Of a DNA stretch of 64,000 nucleotides, positions 27,293 through 35,107 are shown piece after piece (position 1 is the stretch's first letter; each line of letters begins with the position of its first letter). Both the position numbers and the translations under genes were made by a program. The notes beneath the pieces were generated by a model. It was given only the letters and a program-made list of their open reading frames with translations, was not told the origin of the DNA and ran no database searches. The stretch comes from Bacteroidota bacterium (GTDB lineage Bacteria; Bacteroidota; Ignavibacteria; Tepidaquicellales; Tepidaquicellaceae): contig JAFDZP010000007.1 in assembly GCA_018266835.1 (NCBI GenBank), positions 62,001 to 126,000 of the forward strand, given 5' to 3'.

Positions 27293-28069
27293 TTATTTAT
27301 TATCAGTCTTTTGTTCGTTATCGTTTTTATTCATATATTTCGAAGGATTTGCTTCAAAATCCTTTATGCACATTTTACAGCAAAAATAATATTTTGTTCC
27401 TTCATATGTAGTATAAACAGTATTTTTGGCCGGTTCGTTCATTACAGGGCACATTAAATCTTTTGCATATTTCATTGGTTCGTTTTTGAAGCTTTTTACA
27501 CAGTCATTACAGCAGAAATTATAATCTTTTCCAAGATAATTGAATACTACTTCTTTGCCTTTTGGAATTGATTCACCTGATACTACACAAACTGAAGCGC
27601 TGTCATTTGAAATTCCGCCAGCATTGTTTTTATCTTTGCAGCATGAAGCACTTGCGCATTTACCATTATCACAGCAGTTATTATCTTTGCAGCCCTTGCA
27701 TCCACCGTCTTTGCAGCAGTTTTCAGCGCATGTGCAGTTTTCACATTTACAGTCAGTGCAGCAGCAAGCAGCAGCTACTACAACAGCTCCGCCTGAAGTT
27801 TTCTTTGAGTCACAGCTTGTCTTTGAATCGCATTCCATTTTTGAATCGCAGCATGATTTTGAATCACCGCTTTTCATTGCACAATTATCCATTGTGCAGC
27901 ATCCGTTATCTGCGCAGCATGAAGCACAGTTGCCTTCAGAACAAGTACAGCTTACACATACACAATTTGTACAGCAGCATGATTTATCTTCACTGTATGA
28001 ATTACTATACATAAATGCAATAGCTACCATTGCTAAAGCAAGAGCGCTTAAGAATAATTTCGTTTTCAT
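27293..28069 (-). CDS. Exported metallothionein-like, cysteine-rich protein with two YHS domains
   Basis: From the ATG at 28069 the protein is 258 residues (an ATG 30 bases upstream would add an unneeded tail). After a signal peptide or anchor (residues 1-22) comes a region of about 120 residues packed with Cys. Two related modules start CCCTNCVCVSCTC (about 32) and CCCTDCKCENCTC (about 103), with CC pairs and DSK spacers between them. The C-terminal 90 residues hold two YHS-type units, each Cys...NFCCNDCVKSF or YFCCKMCIKDF, a soft-metal-binding fold. I count 41 Cys in total. The likely role is periplasmic metal binding (copper, silver, zinc or similar). It sits between the HMA gene and another short Cys-rich gene. 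Confidence 0.88.
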   Translation of the reverse strand: MKTKLFLSALALAMVAIAFMYSNSYSEDKSCCCTNCVCVSCTCSEGNCASCCADNGCCTMDNCAMKSGDSKSCCDSKMECDSKTSCDSKKTSGGAVVVAAACCCTDCKCENCTCAENCCKDGGCKGCKDNNCCDNGKCASASCCKDKNNAGGISNDSASVCVVSGESIPKGKEVVFNYLGKDYNFCCNDCVKSFKNEPMKYAKDLMCPVMNEPAKNTVYTTYEGTKYYFCCKMCIKDFEANPSKYMNKNDNEQKTDNK

Positions 28070-28125
28070 TTGAGTTAAATTTAAATTTAGAAAATTCATT
28101 AAAATTGTCGATAAATTTTAATTCT

Positions 28126-28533
28126 CTAAATTCTAAGAACGCACTTGATAGTATTAATATCTTCGTTCGGAGGCGAGTGGAATGTATTTATTATAGAGTT
28201 AGAAAAACTTTTAAAGTTTTCATTACCTATTGGTAAAATTTCAGCAGGAGTAAATATCTTTAAAGTTTTTATTGTATTGGTAACTGTAAAGTTTTGTGTG
28301 AGTTCAGCGGGTTCGGTGTTAGCTTCTTTCATTTCGCAAACACAGTGGCTTACAAGTTTCACTTCTTTTTTATTTGCGCAGCAGCTTTTCGTTTCCGTTT
28401 TGTGCTTGCAGCAGCAGTCAGTCATGTCCTTCATAGAACAAAAAACACTGCTTACAACAGAGAGGTTTACTAGTGTAAACACTGCTGTTACAACCAGAAT
28501 TAAAATTTTGTTATATGATGGTCTTTTTATCAT
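28126..28533 (-). CDS. Short exported cysteine-rich protein
   Basis: The 135-residue protein has an N-terminal hydrophobic segment (residues 10-30, ending VVSS) and a Cys-rich part (VFCSMKDMTDCCCKHK, SCCANK, HCVCEM: nine Cys between about residues 32 and 67). A low-complexity tail follows with an FHSPPNEDI motif. The combination of CC pairs and a late PP motif recalls small Bacteroidota proteins annotated near copper-handling genes, though I am not certain of the family. It precedes the YHS/Cys-rich gene by 56 bases on the same strand, so all three genes likely share an operon. An open frame on the opposite strand is a shadow. Confidence 0.75.
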   Translation of the reverse strand: MIKRPSYNKILILVVTAVFTLVNLSVVSSVFCSMKDMTDCCCKHKTETKSCCANKKEVKLVSHCVCEMKEANTEPAELTQNFTVTNTIKTLKIFTPAEILPIGNENFKSFSNSIINTFHSPPNEDINTIKCVLRI

Positions 28534-28590
28534 TACAATAAAAATTAAGAAGAAATAACTCTATTTAAAATCCAATTTTTTGTACTACTG

Positions 28591-29445
28591 TCAATTCATA
28601 ATATTTACCGAACTTAACACAATTTCGGTATATGTATCATAATATCCCACTGTCTGTCCGCCATAAATTACGGGATTATTTTTAAAAGCATACGACCTTT
28701 TTACCATTCCGACTTTTGAATAATAATCGTATGCAATATAGTTTGTGTCTAAAATCTCCGGATTACCTGTATAAAGCTTTCTCTGAATTTTAATACAATT
28801 ATATGTTCCTGCCTGAGTCTGCACCTGTTCATAAGTAAAATATTTTTTTCTTTGTGTTTGTATAGCACCTGTGTTTCTGAAAAACCATTCAGAGTTTTGT
28901 ACTATTGGATACTTTATACAGTTCGCCTGCACATTAGATAACTCATTATGGTCATTCATTAATATAGTTCTCAGATAATCAACCGGTAAATTATTTTCAT
29001 TACTCTTTGTTCTGGTATTAACAGGTCTGTAAGGACCAAATCCAGGACCATAATCATCTACATATCCTATAATTACTAGCCCTGTATCAGTCTGCACGTA
29101 AAATTCTGCAGTGTTATATGCATGCGCTGGTGAAGTGTAATTTCCTCTTAACACTCTTGCATTAATTCCGTTATAGACCGTGTCATTTTTCCAGACGCTA
29201 TAGCCGATTCCATCTGAAGAGTCCAGTTCGCCGCCTATGTAATTTCTTGCAGAGTCAGGATGAAAGACAAATCGCTGCGATGTCTTAAAAAACCAGTTCG
29301 AATTTAAAGCGAACGGATATTTAAAATTTGTTGATGTATCTGCCGGAGTTACGGGATTCACTATTGTGTCATCACTCTTTGAACATGAATATATTACCAG
29401 CGAAGCAGCAAATAAAAAAAGTATTTTTGAAATTAATTTACTCAA
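28591..29445 (-). CDS. Putative lipoprotein of unknown function
   Basis: The 284-residue protein has a signal peptide with lipobox VIYSC (Cys 21), then a linker rich in Thr/Pro/Asp and a beta-rich domain (FKYPFALNSNWFFKTS, then later NSEWFFRNTG in a similar arrangement). The two NS-WFF blocks suggest an internal repeat. Its start overlaps the end of the methyltransferase gene by 4 bases, linking it to the pepT operon. The function is unknown. Confidence 0.78.
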   Translation of the reverse strand: MSKLISKILFLFAASLVIYSCSKSDDTIVNPVTPADTSTNFKYPFALNSNWFFKTSQRFVFHPDSARNYIGGELDSSDGIGYSVWKNDTVYNGINARVLRGNYTSPAHAYNTAEFYVQTDTGLVIIGYVDDYGPGFGPYRPVNTRTKSNENNLPVDYLRTILMNDHNELSNVQANCIKYPIVQNSEWFFRNTGAIQTQRKKYFTYEQVQTQAGTYNCIKIQRKLYTGNPEILDTNYIAYDYYSKVGMVKRSYAFKNNPVIYGGQTVGYYDTYTEIVLSSVNIMN

Positions 29446-29909
29446 TATATAAAGGGAATAAGTTTTTTAGAATTTTTCATATAATTTTTATACTCTACAA
29501 ATTTCTCAGAAAGCAGCTTCTCTTCGTAATTAAGTTTTACAATAAAAATTATTATCAATGCCGCAAGTACTGAAATATTTACAACAGTAAATCTGGTTGT
29601 AATCCATATCAGTCCCAGTAAGATAACAACTGTGTAAATGGGATGCCGCACATATTTATACGGTCCTGATGTTACTAATACTGCGCTTTTAGCAGGAACA
29701 GGTAATACAGAAAAATTTTTATTCAATAATAATGCCGACCACAATCCGATTAACAACAACAGGATTTCAGAAATGAATAAAAATTTATTTTCGGGGAGGA
29801 CTTGCCCGTTAACCATCAGAAATCCGGCACAGGCTAATTGCAAAATAACTATTGTAAAGGATTTAATCAAAATGAATTCAGGATTTCTTATCAGGATTTC
29901 TCTTCCCAT
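29442..29909 (-). CDS. Isoprenylcysteine carboxylmethyltransferase-like membrane protein
   Basis: The 155-residue protein has four hydrophobic segments and the family motif GPYKYVRHPIYT (about 83-94), which in ICMT/PEMT-type enzymes binds S-adenosylmethionine, with a C-terminal EEKLLSEKF stretch. The substrate in bacteria is usually unknown (lipids, quinones or small molecules). It overlaps pepT by 19 bases and the lipoprotein gene by 4 bases, so the three are translationally linked. Confidence 0.85.
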   Translation of the reverse strand: MGREILIRNPEFILIKSFTIVILQLACAGFLMVNGQVLPENKFLFISEILLLLIGLWSALLLNKNFSVLPVPAKSAVLVTSGPYKYVRHPIYTVVILLGLIWITTRFTVVNISVLAALIIIFIVKLNYEEKLLSEKFVEYKNYMKNSKKLIPFIY

Positions 29910-31141
29910 ATCTGAACCAGATGAACAATTGTATCAACTGCCTTCTGCATTTCCTGAATAGAAGTCCATTCAAGCTTTGAGTGAAACGCATGCTCGGCAG
30001 CAAAAATATTAGGAGTCGGCAAACCCATGAATGATAAACGCGAGCCATCTGTTCCTCCTCTTATAATATTTACTCTCGGAGTCATCCCTGCCCGGGTAAC
30101 AGCTTCCTTTGCATAATCTACCAGCTGCGGATGTCTGTCCAGTACTTCCTTCATGTTTCTGTACTGCTCAGTAACTTCAAAATTAAATGAGGAGCGTTTG
30201 TATTTATATAAAATATTTTCAGTGATTGTTCTCAGCATGTCTTCTTTTTCTTTTAATCCTTCTACAGTAAAGTCGCGGATAATAAATTTCAAAGTCATCG
30301 ATTCCACTCCGCCTTCCATTACTATCGGATGCACGAATCCTTCTTTTCCCGATGTTGTTTCAGGGGAGCATCTTCCCTTCGGCAGCGCATCTATAATTTC
30401 TGATGCAATCTTTACAGCATTCTCCATAATTCCTTTTGCAAATCCCGGGTGAGTATTAAATCCGTGTATTTGTATTTTGACAGCATCAGCAGAAAACGTT
30501 TCATCTTCTATATGTCCATATGCTTCGCCGTCCATTGTATAGCAGTAGTCAGCGGCGAGTTTTTTTAAGTCAACATTATCTACTCCCCTGCCGATTTCCT
30601 CATCAGGTGTAAATAAAATTTTTATTGTGCCATGCTTTATTTCAGGATGAGTGATTAAATGATTTACTGCATCCATTATCTCTGCAAGTCCCGCCTTATT
30701 ATCTGCGCCGAGAAGTGTAGTGCCGTCAGAAGTAATTATATCACAGCCGAGATTGTTGTTGAGCTCGGGATTTTCTTCAGGTCTTAACACCTGAGTTTTA
30801 TCAGCCGGCAGAACTATATCTCCGCCTGAATAATTTTTATGTATGATTGGTTTAACGTTCGCTCCGCTGGATTCAGGTGAAGTATCCATGTGCGAGCAGA
30901 AACATATCACAGGGACTTTCTTATCCGTATTTGCAGGCAGCGTTCCGTAAACGTATCCGTACTGGTCTAAATGCGCATCGGATATTCCCATTGCAAGAAG
31001 CTCTTCAACTAAAATTTTCCCAAGATTCTTTTGTTTTTCAGTGGAAGGCGAAGAAGATGAATTCATATCCGATTGTGTATCAATAGTAACGTATTTCAAA
31101 AACCTATCGGAGCAGGTGTAGTTTATATTTAGTTTTGACAT
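29891..31141 (-). CDS. pepT: Peptidase T (tripeptide aminopeptidase)
   Basis: This M20-family zinc aminopeptidase trims N-terminal residues from tripeptides in the cytoplasm. The 416-residue protein has metal ligands and catalytic residues in HMDTS (84-88), GADNKAG (145-151, bridging Asp 147) and TPDEEIG (178-184, catalytic Glu 181), plus the dimerisation domain motif HGFNTHPGFAKG and a C-terminal His in AAEHAFHSKLEW. Length fits PepT (about 408). It is first in a three-gene leftward operon. Confidence 0.94.
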   Translation of the reverse strand: MSKLNINYTCSDRFLKYVTIDTQSDMNSSSSPSTEKQKNLGKILVEELLAMGISDAHLDQYGYVYGTLPANTDKKVPVICFCSHMDTSPESSGANVKPIIHKNYSGGDIVLPADKTQVLRPEENPELNNNLGCDIITSDGTTLLGADNKAGLAEIMDAVNHLITHPEIKHGTIKILFTPDEEIGRGVDNVDLKKLAADYCYTMDGEAYGHIEDETFSADAVKIQIHGFNTHPGFAKGIMENAVKIASEIIDALPKGRCSPETTSGKEGFVHPIVMEGGVESMTLKFIIRDFTVEGLKEKEDMLRTITENILYKYKRSSFNFEVTEQYRNMKEVLDRHPQLVDYAKEAVTRAGMTPRVNIIRGGTDGSRLSFMGLPTPNIFAAEHAFHSKLEWTSIQEMQKAVDTIVHLVQIWEEKS

Positions 31142-31239
31142 AGTCTGATTTGTAGTTTTATAAAATTAATCATAAAAAAATCTTTATTTCATATTCTTTT
31201 TTTTACCTGTAAAGGTATCCGCAAAATATCACTATTAAT

Positions 31240-31485
31240 ATGTCAAAAAAAAAATTAAATTTATTTAAAAATTATATGAAAGAAATTAATTATGTAATTT
31301 GGAATGAAGGCAAACACTATGTAGCTCAGTGCCTTAATGTGGAGATTTCTTCTTTTGGTGATAGCGTAGATGAAGCCAGAAAAAATATAAAAGAAGCTAT
31401 TGAACTTTACTTTGAAGGAGAGTCAGATTTAGAAATTCAAAATATTGATTCATTATTTCTTGGTAAGGAACTGGTAAATGCCTAA
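31240..31485 (+). CDS. hicB: HicB-like antitoxin
   Basis: The 81-residue protein matches the HicB fold: YVIWNEGKHYVAQCLNVEI, then FGDSVDEARKNIKEAIELYFEG. The usual DNA-binding domain after this fold is absent. A second ATG at 31276 would give a typical start (MKEINYV), so the first 12 residues may be untranslated. It precedes hicA and overlaps it by 8 bases, forming a type II toxin-antitoxin pair with the antitoxin gene first. Confidence 0.87.
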   Translation: MSKKKLNLFKNYMKEINYVIWNEGKHYVAQCLNVEISSFGDSVDEARKNIKEAIELYFEGESDLEIQNIDSLFLGKELVNA

Positions 31486-31696
31486 AGAATACTCCTCTAA
31501 AGAAATCGAAACTGTTCTAAAGAAAATAGGATTTGTTTTTATTTCTCAAAAAGGCTCACACGGCAAATTTAAAGATGATAAAGGTAAAACTGTAATTTTA
31601 CCTATGAATAAAAAAGAAATACCTTTTGGAACATTCCGCAGCATCTTGCGCCAGGCAGGAATTGACTTAAATGAATTTATAAATAAACTTTCTTAA
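31478..31696 (+). CDS. hicA: HicA-like mRNA interferase toxin
   Basis: The 72-residue double-stranded-RNA-binding-fold protein has the catalytic-type His in SQKGSHGKF (His 28), followed by strand VILPMNKKEIPFGTF and the final helix SILRQAGIDLNEFI, all typical of HicA/YcfA. HicA toxins cleave mRNA and are blocked by HicB binding. It is encoded directly after and overlapping hicB. Confidence 0.9.
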   Translation: MPKEYSSKEIETVLKKIGFVFISQKGSHGKFKDDKGKTVILPMNKKEIPFGTFRSILRQAGIDLNEFINKLS

Positions 31697-31702
31697 CTCA
31701 CC

Positions 31703-32188
31703 TTATTTCTTCTGTCTCATCTGCTTTTTTATCAGCATCATTTGCCCCAGATGGTAAGCATTGTGAATATTCATATTGTGTAAAGTTTCCCACCAAAGCC
31801 AGGTCTTATCAGGGTCACTGAAAGGTCGTTCATCAAATTTTTCTTCAGGAGAGTTTTTCATCGCTTCATAAAGTCCATCCATTACTTTATAAAATTTATT
31901 CAACAATTCTTCTTTTGATAAATCATTATCATCAAATGTAGGGTCATTATCTGACTTAATATGCACAGCCGGCAATGGAGTTCCTATAAAACGCATGTAA
32001 TATTTTTCATTATAGAATAAAAGATGAATCACAAGCTGGCGGATTGAGTGCTGCTCTTCGCTTTCTTTCCACTTAAATTCTTCGTCTGATAAATCAGAAA
32101 TTACATCTTTGAGGGGCTTGAACCAGCTTTCTTCATTATAGCAGGCAGCATACTGCTCTACCAGAAGTTGTTTAATTGTTGTTGGCAT
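31703..32188 (-). CDS. DinB-family four-helix protein
   Basis: The 161-residue protein shows the DinB/YfiT-like metal-binding layout: one His in the second helix (LVIHLLFYNEKYY) and two late His in NIHNAYHLGQMMLI. Family members bind nickel or zinc; some are bacillithiol- or glutathione-type transferases, many are of unknown role. It is unrelated in detail to the second DinB protein at 50697. The stop lies 6 bases after hicA on the opposite strand. Confidence 0.82.
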   Translation of the reverse strand: MPTTIKQLLVEQYAACYNEESWFKPLKDVISDLSDEEFKWKESEEQHSIRQLVIHLLFYNEKYYMRFIGTPLPAVHIKSDNDPTFDDNDLSKEELLNKFYKVMDGLYEAMKNSPEEKFDERPFSDPDKTWLWWETLHNMNIHNAYHLGQMMLIKKQMRQKK

Positions 32189-32193
32189 TTAAG

Positions 32194-32910
32194 TTACAGT
32201 ATTTTTTTATAAAACTTCTCTATAGCTTTATCGCAAATATCTTGATTACTTACAGAATTCTCACTAGAATTAATTTTCCAACAAATTTTGTCGACGATAT
32301 CAAAATTTGGATAGTATGTATCGGTAACATCATAATATTTATTTGTATGTTCGAACCCATTATCCTCTAACTCTCGCAAAATCACATTTAAATGAGACTC
32401 TTTAAGTGAATATTCTCTCCACCATGCCATTATTAAAATGTATCTTCCATTTCTAATTGAAATATGATTTTGCTCATTTTTAATTAACCAATTTTTATCA
32501 ATTTGGTGCAAGGTACCTATAAAGATTTTTTTTAAGTCGTAAAACAATTCATCACCTAAATCTACTACATTTTTATCATAAGAATTCAACAAATTTTCTC
32601 GTTTTAGTTCTGCATTTTTTATTTCTTGTAAATCCTTAATTTTTTCGACAATATTTTTTGTTATTACCTTAAATCCTAAATTATTATAACGACTCATAAT
32701 TTCTTGAGCATCACTTTTATAATCACGTCCAAAACTTCCAGCATAAATTTTTGCCTTCAAGAACCCAGAAGGTAAAGTAAAATTACTACTGGTAGGTAAA
32801 ATCATATAAAAGGAATCAGATTCTTGTGTCTCTCGATCAATAATTCCATTTTTTTCAAAGATAGTCATGCCTCTTTCTCCCCAACCATCTCTAAAAAAAA
32901 TTATAACCAT
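32194..32910 (-). CDS. Orphan protein of unknown function
   Basis: The 238-residue protein lacks a signal peptide or membrane segment. It begins MVIIFFRDGWGERGM and contains a middle Lys/Glu-rich helical part and a Trp-rich stretch (MAWWREYSLKESHLNVIL). Codon use is more AT-rich than the surrounding genes. It ends 6 bases before the DinB gene on the same strand. I do not recognise a family; an accessory gene in the same variable patch as hicBA is possible. Confidence 0.6.
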   Translation of the reverse strand: MVIIFFRDGWGERGMTIFEKNGIIDRETQESDSFYMILPTSSNFTLPSGFLKAKIYAGSFGRDYKSDAQEIMSRYNNLGFKVITKNIVEKIKDLQEIKNAELKRENLLNSYDKNVVDLGDELFYDLKKIFIGTLHQIDKNWLIKNEQNHISIRNGRYILIMAWWREYSLKESHLNVILRELEDNGFEHTNKYYDVTDTYYPNFDIVDKICWKINSSENSVSNQDICDKAIEKFYKKIL

Positions 32911-33136
32911 CTTTGAGTTTTTGTAAAAAACATCATAATAAAACTCATTTCCCTTATTACCTATTATACGGTTTTTATATAATGGATAAAAAAATATTTT
33001 TAACTTTGTACTCCCAATTATTTCATTATATATTTTTTTTTACAAATTCTTCATCTTGTGTTAAAAAGGTGAAAGCTATGTCAAATTCTTTTTCTTCCAT
33101 TAATTCATAATTCTAAATTCTGAATTCATAATTAAA

Positions 33137-33967
33137 CTACTTCCCTCCCTTAAACTCCGGTCTCTTCAGACTCGCAACAAATCCTGCTGCATCGTATGCT
33201 TCATCAAGTGAAAGCGAACCGGGATTATCTCTCGGCATCTGAGTCTTCAGAAATTTCACAAGGCGTTCCATTTTGCTCATTCCTGCGCCGTCGTTAAAAC
33301 TGTCGTCTCCGCAGATGGGAGGAACAAGGTATTTTACACCGATTTCCTGCGGATTTTTTAAAGTCCCCAGCCCGCCGTAAGCATGGCACGTAATACATCT
33401 TGTATCGTAAATTCTTTTCCCTTTCTCTATATCAGGCTCGCGTTTAGGGAAATCAATATCATTTATCGTTACTCCCTGCAAGTCTTTAGGAATACCTTTT
33501 GAAAGCCAGTTCATATATGCAAGAATACTTTTCAGTTCATAACTATCAGGCGGGAGCTTCCTACCATTAAGACTTCTTTCGAAGCAGTCTTCAACCCTTT
33601 CCGTTAAATCCGACATTCTGTTATGTCTTTTACTTAATGCAGGGTAACGGTTTGATACTCCTATATAGCTCATTGTATTTTTATCCATACCTCCGTTGAA
33701 GTGGCAGTTCTGACACTCAAGATTATTGCCTGCATATCGCATCGATTTATTTTCCACATCGGCACCTACTATGTTAGACGTTTCCGTTATCAGTCTGTGA
33801 CCGTATCGTATCATATTTCCCAGCGAGTCATTCGGAAGCGAGTTCACATCATACTGCGGCCAGCTGCTGAAAATCCCTTTTACATAAGCTTGTATCGGGG
33901 CTTTAAAAACGAACCCTCCGATTATTACAATTAGAATAAGAACAGGAATATAAATTTTAAATTTCAT
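33137..33967 (-). CDS. TsdA-like diheme cytochrome c, copy 1
   Basis: The 276-residue protein has one N-terminal hydrophobic anchor (5-24), so it should face the periplasm. Two heme motifs occur, CQNCH (85-89) and CITCH (191-195), each in a separate domain. A conserved Cys 128 in EDCFERSLNG lies where thiosulfate dehydrogenases of the TsdA family have the Cys ligand of the active-site heme. NRYPALS and a late TQMP motif also fit. TsdA oxidises thiosulfate to tetrathionate or reduces tetrathionate. The neighbour at 34073 is a tandem paralog. Confidence 0.85.
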   Translation of the reverse strand: MKFKIYIPVLILIVIIGGFVFKAPIQAYVKGIFSSWPQYDVNSLPNDSLGNMIRYGHRLITETSNIVGADVENKSMRYAGNNLECQNCHFNGGMDKNTMSYIGVSNRYPALSKRHNRMSDLTERVEDCFERSLNGRKLPPDSYELKSILAYMNWLSKGIPKDLQGVTINDIDFPKREPDIEKGKRIYDTRCITCHAYGGLGTLKNPQEIGVKYLVPPICGDDSFNDGAGMSKMERLVKFLKTQMPRDNPGSLSLDEAYDAAGFVASLKRPEFKGGK

Positions 33968-34072
33968 TTCGTTAGTATTAAGTAGTAAGTATAATGTATA
34001 AAGTACACAGATAAAAACAACTTACAACTTTGAAACTTAAAATTTAGTAAAACTAAAATTACTTACTTAAAA

Positions 34073-34927
34073 TTATTTATTATTATAATGCGGCCGCTGT
34101 AAAGTTAACACATATGCAGCGCAATCGTAAGCATCTTCAAGTGAAAGCGAGCCGGGTTTATTTTTTGGCATCTGAGTTTTCAGAAACTTTACAAGAAACT
34201 CCATGCTTCCCATTCCTGCTGCATCATTGAAAGAATCATTTCCGGCAATAGGCGGGATAATATATTTCACGCCTCCATGTATCTCAGGATTTTTTAAAAC
34301 TCCCAGACCTAAATCAGCATGGCAGCTCATACAATTATTTGCAAAAACTGATTTCCCTCTTAAGGCATCAGGCGCGCGGTTTAGCTTTTCAACATCTTTT
34401 ATATTTATTCCTTCCAGGTCCTTAGGCACTCCGCTGCTTATCCAGTTCAGGTAAGCAATAATGCTTCTCATCTCAAAATTATTTTCAGGCATTGGTCTTC
34501 CGTTCATGCTTCTTATAAAGCAGCCGTTTACTCTCTGAATTAATGAAGTTGATTGCCCTGTGGATTTATCTATAGAAGGATATCGGTTCGCAACTCCGAC
34601 AAGATTGTAAGTGTTTTTTACAAGTCCTGCATCGAAGTGGCAGTTTCGGCATTCGAGATTATTGCCTGCGAAGCGCATTGCTGTATCTTTCACATCGGGA
34701 CCCACAATGTTGGAAGTCTCCGTTAATAAACTATAACCGTAGCGAATCATTTTACCGGATGAATCGGCGGGCAAATCGTTTACATCAAAGCGGGGCCAGG
34801 TATCCGGGTTGGATGAAACATCTTTTGCTGATTTATTGCGGAACAGAATCACTATAACCAGAGTTATAATGACAGCTCCGGCAATATACAGGAACAAACT
34901 GAAGGTCTTTCTGTTATCTTGAGCCAT
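34073..34927 (-). CDS. TsdA-like diheme cytochrome c, copy 2
   Basis: The 284-residue protein is a paralog of the downstream copy along its length (SLLTETSNIVGPDV, AGNNLECRNCHFDAG, GVANRYPS, KFLKTQMP, PGSLSLEDAYD). Heme motifs are CRNCH (93-97) and CMSCH (199-203); the candidate heme-ligand Cys is 136 in NGCFIRSMNG. The hydrophobic segment is at 10-29. Two near copies in tandem, 105 bases apart, suggest duplication and possibly divided roles in thiosulfate/tetrathionate or related sulfur electron transfer. Confidence 0.86.
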   Translation of the reverse strand: MAQDNRKTFSLFLYIAGAVIITLVIVILFRNKSAKDVSSNPDTWPRFDVNDLPADSSGKMIRYGYSLLTETSNIVGPDVKDTAMRFAGNNLECRNCHFDAGLVKNTYNLVGVANRYPSIDKSTGQSTSLIQRVNGCFIRSMNGRPMPENNFEMRSIIAYLNWISSGVPKDLEGINIKDVEKLNRAPDALRGKSVFANNCMSCHADLGLGVLKNPEIHGGVKYIIPPIAGNDSFNDAAGMGSMEFLVKFLKTQMPKNKPGSLSLEDAYDCAAYVLTLQRPHYNNK

Positions 34928-35107
34928 AAAATTGAATGAAGGGGGAGTTTATAATTTATGTAAATATAGAAGGTTAAATTGGAAATAAAAATAATCTTTT
35001 TTGTAAGGAAGTAAGACTTGAGATATAAAAGGATAAACCTTTATATCTTAATTCTTAAATGTAAAAAACTTATTTTCAATTAATCTATCTTAACAATCAT
35101 AAACTTT

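Noticed and set aside
27540-28073. Long open frames on the plus strand opposite the Cys-rich YHS gene
   Set aside because: They arise from the biased composition of the Cys-rich gene on the minus strand, which has signal peptide, domains and operon context; the antisense translations look like random Gln/Ser/His-rich sequence.
28145-28558. 137-residue open frame on the plus strand opposite the short Cys-rich gene
   Set aside because: The minus-strand frame has a signal peptide and Cys pattern and fits the operon; the plus-strand frame has no recognisable features.
32913-33110. 65-residue open frame on the plus strand
   Set aside because: It lies in an AT-rich gap, has no ribosome-binding site, no domain-like pattern and no neighbour support.
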